Shown here in pieces: positions 10,571 to 23,291 of a DNA stretch of 64,000 nucleotides; the first letter of the stretch is position 1; each line of letters opens with the position of its first letter. The position numbers and the translations under genes are program-made. This DNA is from Agapanthus africanus (Eukaryota; Streptophyta; Magnoliopsida; Asparagales; Amaryllidaceae). Under the pieces are notes generated by a model, which was given only the letters and a program-made list of their open reading frames with translations, did no database searches and had not been told where the DNA came from. Location: the NCBI GenBank assembly GCA_030015575.1, contig CM057337.1, forward strand, positions 299,298,044 through 299,362,043, in the 5' to 3' direction.

Positions 10571-12688
10571 TTATTGGAGATAGTGCCCTCAAAGTCAATT
10601 ATTGGATCACAGGCACGTGATTGCAATGATTGAGGGAGGACCTGTCCCAGTAGGACACTTTTACTCAAGATGACAGTATGCTATCTGGTTTATCATTATC
10701 ATCGTGTACTGCTTTAGGTGACCTTACAGGTCGCTATTACACGTTGATAGAGCCCCTAGGATTCTTGCTTGACTGCCAGCAGTATGAGGGCGATCATATA
10801 CGTGGGAGCTGGGGTCTATAAGCACATCCTTAAAAGGTCCCTAGTCGTGGGAGTTTCGAGACAGGGCATTGATACTCCAGAGTAGACTAGTATATACAGT
10901 CGAGATCCCGACGAGGGGCGGTGGCCGGTCTCATAAGCCACTGGTGTCAGTTGGTTCACCTAAGATGTATACAGGTGCTCATTGGGTTATGAGTACACCG
11001 GACAGGACTCGCCGGGAACATGCTAGTTGGTATTATACCTGATGTCAGATAGCAGTTCCCTGGTGACATGTGTACAGGTTAGTTCATCGACCTGAGATCG
11101 TCATTTGTCTCGTGTGAGTTCCCACTTTGCTTTGATTACTACCCTACCACGCTCAAAGGAGACGTGCAAACAGGTTTAGTTTGGGTACAGTCCCGAGCCA
11201 TATGGAGGCAGTGAGCAGATCTGCAGTGGTTCGCCTCTCCCGGTATTGGGGGTGAGGTCGCGCTGTGTCTAGGAGAGCCAGTACATGAAAATTCCTTGGC
11301 CAAGGCAGGAGATTTACTGGTAGGTATTCCAGTAGTATCTCAGGGTGTTCTGGGCTGATCTCCGACACGACTTGTACCGCTTTTGGGGGTCTGACTTTTA
11401 CCAACCCCCTAGGCCCACCATGCGATGCTCATAGACGAACGGACCGGACTGTACGGATATTGTCACTGACAGGCTCAGTAGGGTGTCCGCATGAGTTCGC
11501 TCACAGACGTCCCTTTTGGTTAATACCTGGTAGCCCGTTACGTATAAACTAATACCTCTGACGTGCTAGTGGTTAAATCCACAACCAAGGTGTTGACGAG
11601 TCTTTAGAGTCCCCCACAGACAGTTGCTCAAGTTTCGGGCGAAACGCTTTAGAGGCCGTATGGAGATATGGCATGGTTCGATCGTGTACGTGCGGTATTG
11701 CACGGATCATGATCGAACGGATAATACTAGCGGGCTTTGGTTTAAGCCGGATCCTAGTATTGGATAGTGTAGATTTTGTCTCATTGCATTTGTATTTCGG
11801 TCGGAATACAAATGCGGGTATGTATATACAGTAGCGGGGTTTTCCTGTAATTTATTATGGGATCAGTTTTTAGAGTTGCCAGTTTGTTTTTCGTTTCGGC
11901 CATATTTCTTTATATCTTTCATTGGTTGAAGATTGGTGGAGGAAGGCTTATTTGCATTTGTGCAAATAAGCATTTTTGAGGGTGGTCTTTGCATATTATT
12001 GTATCATGATAATTCTACGACCATTTGACTTTCTTTTAGTCATCATGGCTTGACTTGTGGAGATATGATTGGTTGGTTGAGTGTTGGACTTTCCTTGTGA
12101 TGATTTCTTCTCATGATCACATATCATTCCCTCTTGCATTATTGTTGCTCTCCCTCTCACTCTCCTCTCACTCTCTCCTTGAGCATGGTCGGCCACAACA
12201 TGAGGGGGCTGTCCAAAATTCTAGTGGGGGAATTTTGATCTCTTTTGGCTTGCGAAATTCCCATTGCTCCATCTCAAAAAGCTTATCTCATTTTCTTCCA
12301 CCAAAAGGCAACTTCCTACAAACCCCATGAGACATACCATGTTACACTTATTCTACAGCAAATCTTGGGCATGTCGACTCGCCAACTTCGTGCCCGAGTT
12401 GCCTCGGTCCAGAGGTGGGATCCCGTAAAAGAAGCCAGCGACGTGGTGCCCTTCCGGTGAGGAGGTGGAGACCGGACATTCCGCGGGAGATCGGGACGAC
12501 GACGAGAAGACCGAAGGACACGGATCGCTCGGTATATCTCTCTACCCGTTCTTTAGTTAGCTAGGATTAGATTAATGGCCCGATCCGGGATTTTTGTGCG
12601 CGGTGGTGCCAGTTCAAAAGTTAAAGAAAATTTTTGCTTCCGCATTTTGGCCTCGGAAAGACGGCCGGGGCGCCGCCGTGCACTTACA
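10571..12688 (+). repeat. 3' LTR of A-1
   Basis: Matches 3131-5235. The first bases are TTATTGG, not TGTTGG, so the terminal TG has mutated. It ends CACTTACA before the TSD ATACC. Confidence 0.93.
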
Positions 12689-13442
12689 ATACCCGTCATT
12701 GTCCAGGTTAATTTTAACCCACCCGTACTCGCCTTTGACGAAGGCAAACAAGGTTGTACGATAGTCCCAATCCAACGCATCTATCTATGCAATAGAAAAG
12801 TAACAAATAGCTACCATACACTATGCCTTGACTAAGGCCAACAAACATAGCATGAATACTAAGTGCTACCCGTCTGAAATGGCGGAGGGTTACGAATGGT
12901 TTTTGGCGAAAAACCTTTAACGTAATGAACTTGATATCGTTGAAGGAAACGGATAGCTTTTTATAAATATAGTGGCAAAAACCTTTGCTAAAGAGGTCAC
13001 TCCTGGAAAAGGGATCTCGGCTCTTTCCCTGTTGAATGAGGTGCAGGATATTCCAACTGAATACCACGATGCAAAGCAAAACGTAAATGACTACTGTGAA
13101 GTTATTACCCTGATGCAAACCTCTGCCCAAGGGTTCACTCCCGATGAAGAGATCTCGGCCCTTTCCTCGTCAAATGAGGTGCTGGATATTCATAACCGAA
13201 TACCACTATGAAAAACAAAAGTGAACATCCTTGTAATAACAGCTTTTGGAAATTGTTCTAACAACATCCAGCAGTTTTGTTTACCTTTGCATTGATCAGA
13301 ATCAACGCAGTCCCATCAATTAATCATATCAGAAAAGAACGAAAATAAAATGTACGTATATGCCATCCGCATTCGCCACTGGGTCCCGTCATCACCCGTT
13401 ATGTTACTTAACTAACGACAGAGCGGCGACTGGACTAGCGCG
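12689..13442 (-). other. A-2 leader, second segment
   Basis: Begins with the ATACC duplicate and continues the A-2 leader in complement: two GGCCNNNGTCAAGG motifs (about 12730 and 12825), the tandem repeat pair (about 12980-13210) and the conserved TAACGGG stretch. It ends in GCGCG, the TSD of Ang-1. Confidence 0.85.
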
Positions 13443-15348
13443 TGTTGGATGTATATGCCCTAGAGGCCTTCATTGTATAGGATACTGGGGATATGTATGT
13501 ACATAACAATCTTGCTTAATATGATAGTACGCTATTTGGTTTGTCTTTATCTTGACATGTGATATATTTTGCGTAGTATTCATAAATATATATACGTGTT
13601 GATAAAGCCCATAGGGTGTTTGCCTGACTTCCGGCTTTATGATGGCAGTCATACTAGTGGGAGATGGATAGTCAATAGGTACATCCTTAGATGTCCCTGG
13701 TCGCAGGAGTATCGAGACTGGGCATCGATACTCCAGAGTAGACCGGTGTATACAAATCTAGACCCTGAGGAGGGGCGATGGATTGGTCCCGCAGCCATTG
13801 GTGGAGTGCACCTAAGATTGTATACAGATGCTCACTGGGTGTGAGTACACCGGACAGGACTCGCCGAGAACTGACTGGATTGTATTTATACCTAACGTCA
13901 GATAGCAGTTCTCAGATGACATGTGTGCAGATAGTCCGTTGACTTAAATTCGTCATTTGTCTCGTGTGAGTTCCCACTGTGCTTTGATTACTACCCTACA
14001 ACGGTTCAAAGGAGTCGTGCAAACAGGTTTTAGTTGGGCACAGTCCCGAGCCACGTGGAGGCAGTGAGTGACTGTTAGGGATTCGTCTCTCCCGATATAG
14101 GGAGTTGATATCGCACAGAGATCGGTTGGTCATTACCATAAGTCCCTGGCCAGGGCTGATTGAGAATTACTGATAGATTGATCAGTAGATTCTCGGATGG
14201 TGATTGAGCCATACCGACATAACTTGTACGGTTATTAGGGGTCTGGTGTTTACCACCTCCCTAGACCTTACATGCGATACTCTTAGACGAACAGACCGGA
14301 CTGCACGGATATTGTCACGCACAGACTCAGTAGGAGTTCGGATGGGTATCCTCACCGGCATTCTTATCGACATCTACCTGGGGACCGTTACGTACAGCTA
14401 GTGCCGCTTGCGGTCTGTGGTTAAACCTACTGTCAGTGTAGTAGTCGAGTCTTTAGAGTGCCACACAGAGTTTTCCCAACTCCAGGCGTAATGATATAGA
14501 GGTCGTACGGTTTTACGACAAAGGGTTCGAACGCATACGTGTTTAAACGCACGTACGACATTCGGACAGTTTTTACTAACCGGCTTTGGTTTAGGCCAGA
14601 TTCGAGTATCGGGTTATTAGATTTATACAGTCTACAGTTTTTCCGTGTTTTCACGGATGCGAGGGGCGTTCTCGTAATTTTCCGAGAAGCTTCTAGAAGG
14701 AGGGTGACTAAGGAGGTTAATGTGGCATTTTCATTTAATGCAAATTGTGATTCATTAGTGTGATTCACTATGTCATTAATGCATCATTTATTACTTAATG
14801 ACTCATATGGTGAATCACTCTTGTTGAATAAATGAAGTATGGTGAATAATCATTTAAATTCATTTACTTGATAATTCATTATGTTTCATATATTCAAGTG
14901 AGAAACTTTTTTCATTCTCATTATCATCTCCACCTTCTCTCTCCTCAAGTTCACTCCTTCTTCAAACCCTAATCCTACCACTCATGAGTTGAGACCAAGG
15001 ATTAGGATAGACTAAACACTCCATAACCTAACTCTACATCATCTTAGTTACTTTGGTTAGCAACTAGAGAAACTAAGTTACCTCAAGTCTTGAGGTGTAG
15101 CTTGGATTAGGGTACTCGGGTGGATCATCTATTACGGAAAGGAGGCCGAGGAGGACGTAGAGATCACCAAGACGAAGGACTAGAATCATTAGGTATAACC
15201 TCTTTACATAGTAGCTAAGAACTTTATGGTTGTTGTCAATTATAGTTTTGAAAAGATCTTCGGTTAGTCGATGTTCGAACACAAAACAAGATCGTTTTTC
15301 ATATTTCCACCTCCCCGCAACTCGTGGGGTTTTGTACATCGACTTACA
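13443..15348 (+). repeat. 5' LTR of Ang-1
   Basis: 1906 bp, TG...TTACA. A large inverted repeat at 14760-14818 (outer stem GTGATTCAC/GTGAATCAC, inner GTCATTA/TAATGAC) is about 1317 nt from the LTR start. Confidence 0.95.
14760..14818 (+). other. LTR hairpin of Ang-1
   Basis: Outer stem 14760-14768 with 14810-14818 (9 bp, perfect) and inner stem 14772-14778 with 14796-14802 (7 bp, perfect). The same structure is in the 3' LTR at 22703-22761, where the inner stem has lost a pair. Confidence 0.75.
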
Positions 15349-15349
15349 G

Positions 15350-15362
15350 TGGTATCAGAGCC
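15350..15362 (+). other. Primer binding site of Ang-1 (tRNA-iMet)
   Basis: TGGTATCAGAGCC, one base after the LTR. Confidence 0.96.
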
Positions 15363-15540
15363 TCACTAAACAATAATTAACTCTCTCGCAAAGTCGTATG
15401 AATTTCGAAAGCAGAATAAATCGGAAAATACACGGATATCATATAGTTTCTGTCGATTTTTAAATGAGGTCCAAAAATTTTCAGGTTCCTCCAGAAGACC
15501 CTACATGAAAATATAAGAACACAGAAGAAAAATGGGCTCC

Positions 15541-15620
15541 TGAATCGGCCGCTGTGCCGCGGAACCGCGGCCGATCCCACCGATCCTCCGCGGATCCGCG
15601 GCCGAGTTGGGGCCGATTCA
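15541..15620 (+). other. SL1 GC-rich inverted repeat (Ang-1)
   Basis: CCGCGGAACCGCGGCC and CCGCGGATCCGCGGCC, bracketed by a perfect 10-bp inverted repeat TGAATCGGCC (15541-15550) / GGCCGATTCA (15611-15620). It starts 179 nt after the PBS. Confidence 0.85.
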
Positions 15621-15802
15621 GTCCAGTTTTCTTCTGTGCATCTTTAGTGAAATTTTGTATTTTCTGGTACTGTTTATTTTCTGTTCAGGTTTCAAATTTA
15701 CAGAGAAGATTTGGAGTAGAATTTAATATGTTTAATCGGTCGAAATTATACGATGTTTGCTTGTTTGATTATATCTGTGAACTGTATTATGTGTTCGTAA
15801 AC

Positions 15803-15835
15803 CTCCCCTAACTGCTAGTATGTCGGTTGGCAGGG
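15803..15835 (+). other. SL2 leader hairpin (Ang-1)
   Basis: CCTAAC / GTTGG stem around a loop TGCTAGTATG, at the same distance from the PBS (about 450 nt) as SL2 in A-1. It is weaker than in A-1. Confidence 0.5.
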
Positions 15836-16056
15836 CGTTGCACATATCTGTAATGTTTTAACTGTTTGTGATTATGAACTGTATTGGACTGTTGTGATGA
15901 TTAGCCGGGTTTTGTGATGGGTTATTGTATTAATTCATTCGATATAATTGTAATAAGTTGTAATATTATTTTGCGGGACACATCCAGGTTGCGGTTGTAG
16001 CCACCGTTGTATTATTTCTTTTTACTGTTTTTGCTCCTAGGATAGACCCAAGGTGG

Positions 16057-16137
16057 GGTGCACAAACTACCGGGTATTTTGAAGTGCTGAGGCAGACCGC
16101 TTCACTTCTGGTACTTGGCGGGGAGTTTGTCGTACCC
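16057..16137 (+). other. SL3 hairpin (Ang-1)
   Basis: GGTGC plus CAAACT (16063-16068) pairs with AGTTTG (16124-16129). The large loop holds a second pairing, GAAGTG/CACTTC. Confidence 0.65.
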
Positions 16138-16708
16138 GTAGGGGTCTAGGGTGGGGTAACGGCTATTCATCACAACTGTGTAATCCGTCTTTTCTTACAG
16201 GCTCAAAAGAAACGCGGATCACTTGCAAATCCAATATTGTTTATCTGTGATCCGGAATGCCTATTATTGCGTCTGACGAATGTACAATATCTATATATGA
16301 TAGCTATTTAGACGTCACTTATGTTTTACACCCGCGCTAGCCCAGCCCCCGCTCTGCCGTTAGTTAAGTAACCTAACGGGTGATAACGGGACCCCGTGGC
16401 GAATGCGGATGGCATAAGAGGACGTTGTATTTTCGTTGTTATCTGTAATGATAGGTTAAATATGGGACGCATTATTTTTAATGCAAAGAAAAATAAAACC
16501 TAAACTGAATCGTTGGAACAATTTCTAAAAACCACTCGGTTTTCTTGAAAAAGCAAATTTTAAATGCGGAGCTTAAACCACTCCTTTTAATAAAAGCTAT
16601 CTTGGTTCCTTCGATCAAATCTAGTTCACTACGTTAACAGTTTTTTTGCCAAAAACCAACCGTAACCCTCCATCGTTTCAGATAGACAGCACATCGTATT
16701 CATGCTAT

Positions 16709-16907
16709 GCTTGTTGGCCTACGTCAAGGCATAATGTATAGTAGCAGTGTGTTTGCCTATTTGTTGCATAGATAGATGCATTAGTATAGGACAGACGTAC
16801 AGCCTTGTTGGCCTACGTCAAAGGCATGTACGATGTACCTAAATTAATCAGGACAACGATGGGTAGAACTTGACTTGTGTCTTATGACTTGTTGGCCTAC
16901 GTCAAGG
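16709..16907 (+). repeat. Three copies of TTGTTGGCCTACGTCAAGG (Ang-1)
   Basis: Copies at about 16711-16730, 16805-16825 and 16888-16907. All three have the same central TAC, unlike the other elements. Confidence 0.75.
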
Positions 16908-17113
16908 TCTATAAGAGCTTGGGGTATAAAAATCACATCGGGAGTTTCAAACATAAAGGAAACATGCAGATTTAGCATACCTTCTAGAGTGTGGTGACTA
17001 GAGTGGCTTCCATCTAGTGCATCATGCAATGATAGTTGGATCCCGATCCCACTGATGAGTAGGATTACTCTCGGGAATTTTTCTCACTTAACAATCAATG
17101 CTATAAACCAAGT

Positions 17114-17215
17114 AGGTGTCTAGAAAGGTGTTAGAGGGGCTACGCCTCCAGGGAAAAGAGGTTCTTTAATTAAGGAACTTCGCAAAAGCGTTGGAAAACC
17201 TCCCTCGAAGTACCA
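17114..17215 (+). other. Gypsy-like leader block in Ang-1
   Basis: GGTGTCTAG..., then TTAATTAAGGAACTTCGC and GGAAAACCTCCC, about 200 nt before gag. The same order is in Gyp-1 (37727-37840) and, more loosely, Gyp-2, and it is absent from A-1, A-2 and A-3. Confidence 0.75.
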
Positions 17216-17665
17216 ACACCAGCCTGGCTGAAAGGTTAAGCAAGTATTGTGACGTGTGATTAAATCCTGACTAGTTCTTCTTTTAGGTTTTGAAGAAGGA
17301 TTTGAGGGAACAGTGGGAGCCATCATGTTTAGATAAACTAATAACCAATCTAAACTTGCAAGAAGCATATGCTGAGTGTTTTCTTTTCTCTCTCTCTAGC
17401 TGCTACCATGACAGGACTAAAACTATTACTTGAAAAAAATATACTGACCGGGCAGAACTATAAAGATTGGCTAAGGAACGTCAACATTGCACTGACTTAT
17501 GACAAAGTAGCATATGTTACCACCGCTGTTCCTCCCCTTATCCCTCGAGCAGATTCCTCAGTTGTGGACAAGGAAGTTCGCAAAACTTGGGATCTGGATT
17601 GTGAGCGAGCTAAGTGTATCGTGCTGGCGTCCATGAACAATGAACTCCAGAAATAGCACGAGAGT

Positions 17666-18595
17666 ATGGATATTGTATCCATCTTTCTCCATATTAAGGA
17701 ATTATATGGAGAGCACTCCCGTATCGCAAGGTACGAGACCTCAAGGAAACTCTTCCAGATGAGGTTAGCTCCAGGATCGCCTGTAGGAGAGCACGTCCTC
17801 AAAATGATCAGCCTCATTGAGGAACTCGCAAACCTGGGATGCGTGCTAGAGAATGATTTGTATATCGACTTAATTTTGTATCCCCTTCCACACACATTCT
17901 CTCAGTTCGTGCTTAACTTCAACATGCACGAAATGGAAGCTGATCTTCCAAAGCTCCTCAACATGTTGAGGGTAGCAGAGACCTTCTTGAAAAAGGAGAA
18001 GACCCCCGTTCTGTATGTTGGCCAATCATCCTCTTCTAAATCTAAAGCGAAAGCTAAAGGGAAGAAAAAGATGAAAGACACCAAACCGAAGGGTGGGGTC
18101 AAGAAGGTGCAGGGAAAGAACAAGGCAGGAAGGGTGGAAGCGGATATAAACGAATGCCATTATTGTCACAAGCAAGGGCACTGGAAGAAGGACTGTATGG
18201 CCTTCAAGGCAAAGGACACGAAGCAACCGGTTGCTTCTGCTTCAGGTGTGTTCGTAATCGAAAATTGTCTTTCAGTAAACTCTACATCATGGGTACTTGA
18301 TACCGGTTCTGGTTCTCACATCTGTAATTCATTGCAGGATCTGACAAATATTAGAGTACTGGAGACAGGTGATATGACTCTCCGGATGGGCAATGGAATG
18401 CATGTAGATGCTGTTGCAATAGGGGAGTATCACCTTGGGTTGACTAGTGGGCACGTTTTGGTGTACAGCTGTTTTTGTATTCCCAGTATGCTCTGTAATA
18501 TTATATCAGTATCTTTGTTGTCTAATAAAGGATATAATTTTGCGCTTGAAAGTAATGTCATGAACATTCTCCTAAATCAAGAACTGATTGGGTAA
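17666..18595 (+). pseudogene. Ang-1 GAG C-terminal part and protease fragment
   Basis: 309-codon open segment between the first and second stops. It holds the GAG core (about residues 1-110), a Lys-rich basic stretch (125-160), a zinc knuckle of CX2CX4HX4C type (C164 to C177, CHYCHKQGHWKKDC), and the aspartic protease active site DTG at 212-214 (in LDTGSGSHIC). It ends at a TAA where Ang-2 has a serine-type codon. Confidence 0.93.
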
Positions 18596-20254
18596 GGCAC
18601 ACTAGAAAACGGCATATACATACTTAATCAACCTCGAATTTTCAATATTCAAAACAAACTTAAAAGAAAGGCTCCAGATTCAAATCAAGCCTTCCTATGG
18701 CATTGTAGACTTGGTCATATAAACGAAACAAGGTTGACTAAGTTACATAAAGATGGATATCTTGATCCGTTTGAATATTCATCATATGTAACTTGTCAAT
18801 CATGTATCAAAGGAAAAATGACCAAATCTCCGTTCATCGGATATGGAGCAAGAGCTACAGAACTCTTGGGACTAATAAACAGTGATGTATGTGGTCCAAT
18901 GTCTACGCATGCAAGAAGCGGTCACTCCTACTTCATCACTTTTACTGATGACATCTCTAGGTATGGACATGTGTTCTTAATAAAACATAAATCAGAGGCC
19001 TTTGAGAAGTTTAAGGAGTATAAAAATGAAGTAGAGAAACAAACTGGTAAAAGCATCAAGACACTTCGATCTGATCGAGGTGGAGAATACTTAAGTACCA
19101 GTTTCCTTGAATACTTAAAAGAGAATGGAATTCTCTCTCAGCTTACTCCGCCTTATACACCTCAGCATAATGGTATATCAGAAAGGAGGAATCGCACGTT
19201 ATTAGATATGGTGCGTTCAATGATGAGTAGTGCTGAGTTACCACTTTCCTTCTGGGGATTTGCTCTAGAATCAGCAGCATACCTATTGAATAGAGTTCAA
19301 ACTAAGTCTATGCCTACCGCTCCATTTGAAATGTGGAGCGGGAAGAGACCATATCTCAAGTATATCAAGATATGGGGGTGTCCGGCATATGTTAAAAAGC
19401 ATAGACCGGACAAGCTCGAGTCACGATCGGTTTTATGCAAGTTTGTAGGTTACCCCAAACATTCAAGGGGGTACATGGTCTACCACACTGAAGAACAAAA
19501 GGTGTTTGTCGCTCGCCACATTGTCTTCTTAGAGAGCGAATTTCTTACAAAAGAAATTAGTGGGAGCGCGGTAGAGCTGGAAGAAATTCCAGAACCTCAA
19601 ACTGCTACCGAGGACTTAGTAGAATCTCAGATTTCAATAGAACATGACGAACCAATGCCACTCCGTAGATCTAGTAGGTTTTCTCATCCTCCAGAGAGAT
19701 ACTATGGTTTTCTTCTAGATGGGGATCGAGAGGATTGCATCATCGATGATGATGAGCCTACTAGTTTTCAGCAGGCTATCACGAGTAGTGACTCGATGAA
19801 ATGGCTGGATGCTATGAGATCCGAAATGGAATCCATGTACACCAATAAAGTATGGACTTTAGAAGTTGCTCCTCCTGGAGTAAAACCAGTTGGATGCAAA
19901 TGGATCTTCAAAAAGAAGATTGGTGCACTTGGACAAGTGGAAACCTACAAAGCTAGACTCGTTGCAAAAGGTTTTTGTCAAAGACCAGGATTGGACTATG
20001 ATGAAACCTTTTCACCTGTAGCTATGCTTAAATCCGTTCGGATCCTGCTTGCCATCGCTGCCTTCCATGACTATGAAATCTGGCAGATGGATGTAAAAAC
20101 ATCTTTTTTAAATGGACATTTAGAAGAGAGTGTTTACATGGATCAACCAGAAGGTTTCTTAAGTAGCGGGAGCAGCGGAAGAGTGTGCAGGTTGCTTAAA
20201 TCCATTTATGGATTAAAGCAAGCATCTCGAAGTTGGAACATCTGCTTTGATTAG
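18596..20254 (+). pseudogene. Ang-1 integrase and RT N-terminal fragment
   Basis: Open from after the second stop to the third. The integrase HHCC site (WHCRLGH ... CQSC) is followed by the D,D,E core: NSDVCGP, SDRGGEYL and NGISERRN, all present. The RT part begins after the basic RRSSR linker, with KWIFKKK, YKARLVAKG and the first RT aspartate in QMDVKTSF. It is cut at CFD-stop, before the YVDD box. Confidence 0.93.
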
Positions 20255-21034
20255 ACAGTCAAAGAGTTTGACTTTATCAAAAATGTAGATGAACCATGTA
20301 TTTATAGGAAGATTATAGAAGGAGCAGTAGCCTTCCTCGTTTTGTACGTCGACGACATACTTCTAATAGGGAATGATGTCCCTATGCTACAATCAGTAAA
20401 GCTCTTCTTGTCACAGAAATTCTCCATGAAAGACTTGGGTGATGCAACCTACATTTTGGGCATTAAGATCTATCGTGATAGATCTAATAGAATGTTAGGA
20501 GTTTCACAGTCTAGGTATATTGACACTATACTAAAGAGGTTTAGTATGGAAGATTCCAAGCGCGGTAACATGCCCGCTTGTCACGGGATCACCCTCTCCA
20601 AAGAGATGTCTCCAAAGACTGATGAAGAGAGGGATCGCATGAGCATTTTACCCTACGCTTCGGCGGTAGGGTCTATAATGTATGCGATGTTATGTACAAG
20701 ACCGGATGTAGCTTACGCACTTGGTGTGGTAAGCAGGTATCAGTCTGACCCAGGTGAGAAACATTGGATAGCGGTAAAGAACATTCTCAAGTACCTGAGA
20801 AGGACTAAGGAGATGTTCTTGATTTATGGTAATGGGGACCTCCAGGTAGAGGCTTTTACCGACTCCGGCTTCCAAAGTGATAAAAATGATTCTAAATCCA
20901 TTTCGGGTTTTGCGTTTACGCTCAATGGAGGGGCGGTATGTTGGAAGAGTTCCAAACAGGATACCGTCGCAGACTCAACTATGGAGGCTGAGTATATAGC
21001 TGCTAGTGAAGCCGCAAAGAGGCTGTCTGGATGA
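20255..21034 (+). pseudogene. Ang-1 RT C-terminal and RNase H fragment
   Basis: Continues the frame after the third stop. It has the RT catalytic box YVDDILLIGN (about 20345), then SMKDLG and SRYIDTILKRF, and the RNase H residues FTDSGF, STMEAEYIA and further on YYDNNGA (in the shifted frame). The last part (21031-21276) is in another frame because of the 1-nt loss. Confidence 0.93.
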
Positions 21035-21374
21035 GGAAGTTCATCTTTGAACTTCAGGTGGTTCCGTCCATTGCCAATCCAATACCTTTGTATTATGATA
21101 ACAATGGGGCCGTAGCATTGGCAAAGGAACCCAGGTCCTATCAGAAATCCAGGCATATCTTAAGGCGTTTTCACCTGATCAGGGAGATCGTTGATCGTCG
21201 GGAGATCGAGGTACGGAGAGTGGATACAAAAGACAACACGGCAGATCCATTCACAAAGGCCATCCTTCAAGTTTAGTTCGAGAGGCTGTTTGAGATGTTG
21301 GGCATGCGGTACTCCAGCAACTGGATATAGTGAAGACAGTGGGTACTCATTGCGCCAATTATAGGCCTTAGTGC

Positions 21375-21384
21375 AAGTGGGAGA
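21375..21384 (+). other. Polypurine tract of Ang-1
   Basis: AAGTGGGAGA next to the 3' LTR. Confidence 0.93.
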
Positions 21385-23291
21385 TGGTTGGATGTATATG
21401 TCCTAGAGGCCTTCATTGTATAGGATACTGGGGATATGTATGTACATAACAGTCTTGCTTAATATGATAGTACGCTATTTGGTTTTTCTTTATCTTGACA
21501 TATGATATATTTTGCGTAGTATTCATAAATATATATACGTGTTGATAAAGCCCATAGGGTATTTGCCTGACTTCCGGCGTTATGATGGCAGTCATACTAG
21601 TGGGAGCTGGATAGTCAATAGGCACATCTTTAGATGTCCCTGGTCGCAGGAGTATCGAGACTGGGCATCGATACTCCAGAGTAGACTGGTGTATACATAT
21701 CTAGACCCTGAGGAGGGGCGATGGATTGGTCCCGCAGCCATTGGTGGAGTGCACCTAAGATTGTATACAGATGCTTACTGGGTGTGAGTACACCGGACAG
21801 GACTCACCGAGAACTGACTGGATGGTATTTATACCGAACGTCAGATAGCAGTTCTCAGGCGACATGTGTGCAGATAGTCCGTTGACTTAAAGTCGTCATT
21901 TGTCTCGTGTGAGTTCCCACTGTGCTTTGATTACTACCCTACCACGGTTCAAAGGAGTCGTACAAACAGGTTTTAGTTGGGCACAGTCCCGAGCCACGTG
22001 GAGGCAGTGAGTGACTATTAGGGATTCTTCTCTCCCGGTATAGGGAGTTGATATCGCACAGTGATCGGTTGGTCATTACCATAAGTCCTTGGCTAGGGCT
22101 GATTGAGAATTACTGATAGATTGATCAGTAGATTCTCGGATGGTGATTGAGCCATACCGACACGACTTGTACGGTTATTAGGGGTCTGGCATTTACCACC
22201 TTCCTAGACCTTACATGCGATACTCTTAGACGAGCAGACCGGACTGCACGGATATTGTCACGCACAGGCTCAGTAGGAGTTCGGATGGGTATCCTTACCG
22301 GCCTTCTTATCGACATCTACCCGGGGACCGTTACGTACAGCTAATGCCGCTTGCGGTCTGTGGTTGAACCCACTTCCAGCGTAGTAGTCGAGTTATTAAA
22401 GTCCCACACAGAGTTTTCCCAACTCCAGGCGAAATGATATAAAGGTCGTACAGTTTTACGACAAAGGGTTCGGACGCATACGTGTTTAAACGCACGTACG
22501 ACATTCGGACAGTTTTTACTAGCCGACTTTGGTTTAAGCCAGATTCTAGTATCGGGTTATTGGATTTATACAGTCTACAGTTTTTCCGTGTTTTCCCGGA
22601 TGCGTGGGGCGTTCTTGTAATTTTTCGAGAAGCTTCTAGAAGGAGGGTGACTGAGGAGGTTAAGGCGGCATTTTCATTTAATGCAAATTGTAACTCATTA
22701 GTGTGATTCACTATATCATTAATGCATCATTTATTACTTAATGACTCATATGGTGAATCACTCTTGTTGAATAAATGAAGCATGGTGAATAATCATTTAA
22801 ATTCATTTACTTGATAATTCATTATGTTTCATATATTCAAGTGAGCAGCTTTTTTCATTCTCATTATCATCTCCACCTTCTCTCTCCTCAAGTTCACTCC
22901 TTCTTCAAACCCTAATCCTACCACTCATGAGTTGAGACCAAGGATTAGGATAGACTAAACACTCCATAACCTAACTCTACATCATCTTAGTTACTTTGGT
23001 TAGCAACTAGAGAAACTAAGTTACATCAAGTCTTGAGGTGTAGCTTGGATTAGGGTATTCGGGTGGATCATCTTTTACGGAAAGGAGGCCGAGGAGGACG
23101 TAGAGATCACCAAGAAGAAAGACTAGAATCATTAGGTCTAATCTCTTTACATAGTAGCTAAGAACTCTATGGTTGTTGTTAATTATAGTTTAGAAAAGAT
23201 CTTCGGTTAGTCGATGTTCGAACACAAAACAAGATCGTTTTTCATATTTCCTCCTCCCCGCAACTCGTGGGGTGTTGCACATCGACTTACA
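21385..23291 (+). repeat. 3' LTR of Ang-1
   Basis: Matches 13443-15348. It begins TGGTTGG with one inserted G after the terminal TG, and ends CGACTTACA before the TSD. Confidence 0.95.

Larger units (their letters stand above)
3131..12688 (+). mobile_element. A-1: complete-ended, non-autonomous Angela-like copia element
   Basis: About 9.56 kb, bounded by two LTRs and the direct repeat ATACC (3126-3130 and 12689-12693). Order: 5' LTR, PBS for initiator tRNA-Met, 2.3-kb leader, decayed gag-pol, PPT, 3' LTR. In a by-eye comparison of the first 275 bp the two LTRs differ at about 15 positions, so it is an older insertion than Ang-2. It cannot encode its own reverse transcriptase or integrase and would have had to be moved in trans, presumably by an intact Angela-type relative with a matching PBS, PPT and LTR ends (inference). 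It sits in the leader of A-2 in the opposite orientation. Confidence 0.93.
15363..17407 (+). other. Structured leader of Ang-1
   Basis: About 2 kb without a convincing frame. It contains SL1 (15541-15620), SL2 (15803-15835), one SL3 (16057-16137), the conserved TAACCTAACGGG stretch (about 16365), three GGCCTACGTCAAGG motifs and, unlike the A elements, an extra block (17114-17215) resembling gypsy-type leaders. Confidence 0.85.
17408..21276 (+). pseudogene. Ang-1 gag-pol polyprotein, broken
   Basis: One copia polyprotein of about 1290 codons, from the ATG in ACCATGACAGG at 17408 to a TAG at 21274-21276. The frame is constant except for one 1-nt loss. Stops lie at 17654-17656, 18593-18595 and 20252-20254; the frameshift lies between about 21010 and 21030, where Ang-2 has one more A in the AAAGAAGC stretch. 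Domain order is GAG, CCHC knuckle, protease, integrase, RT, RNase H, so it would have supplied particle protein, maturation, integration and reverse transcription. Catalytic residues that can be read are mostly intact (DTG, DD35E, YVDD), so the breaks look recent compared with those in the A elements. Confidence 0.95.
13443..23291 (+). mobile_element. Ang-1: Angela-lineage Ty1/copia element
   Basis: About 9.85 kb with LTRs of about 1.9 kb and the 5-bp TSD GCGCG (13438-13442 and 23292-23296). The LTR begins TGTTGGATGTATATGCCC and continues CTAGAGGCC, close to the Angela/BARE LTR start. It has a tRNA-iMet PBS, a 2-kb leader, gag-pol in copia order (integrase before RT), a PPT and a 3' LTR. A by-eye comparison of about 230 bp at the LTR starts shows about 8 differences, older than Ang-2 and younger than the A elements. 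The gag-pol is broken by three stops and one frameshift, so it is not autonomous now. Confidence 0.96.

Noticed and set aside
16709..16907. CRISPR-like spaced repeats
   Set aside because: Only three degenerate copies at uneven 84-94 nt spacing inside a plant retrotransposon leader.
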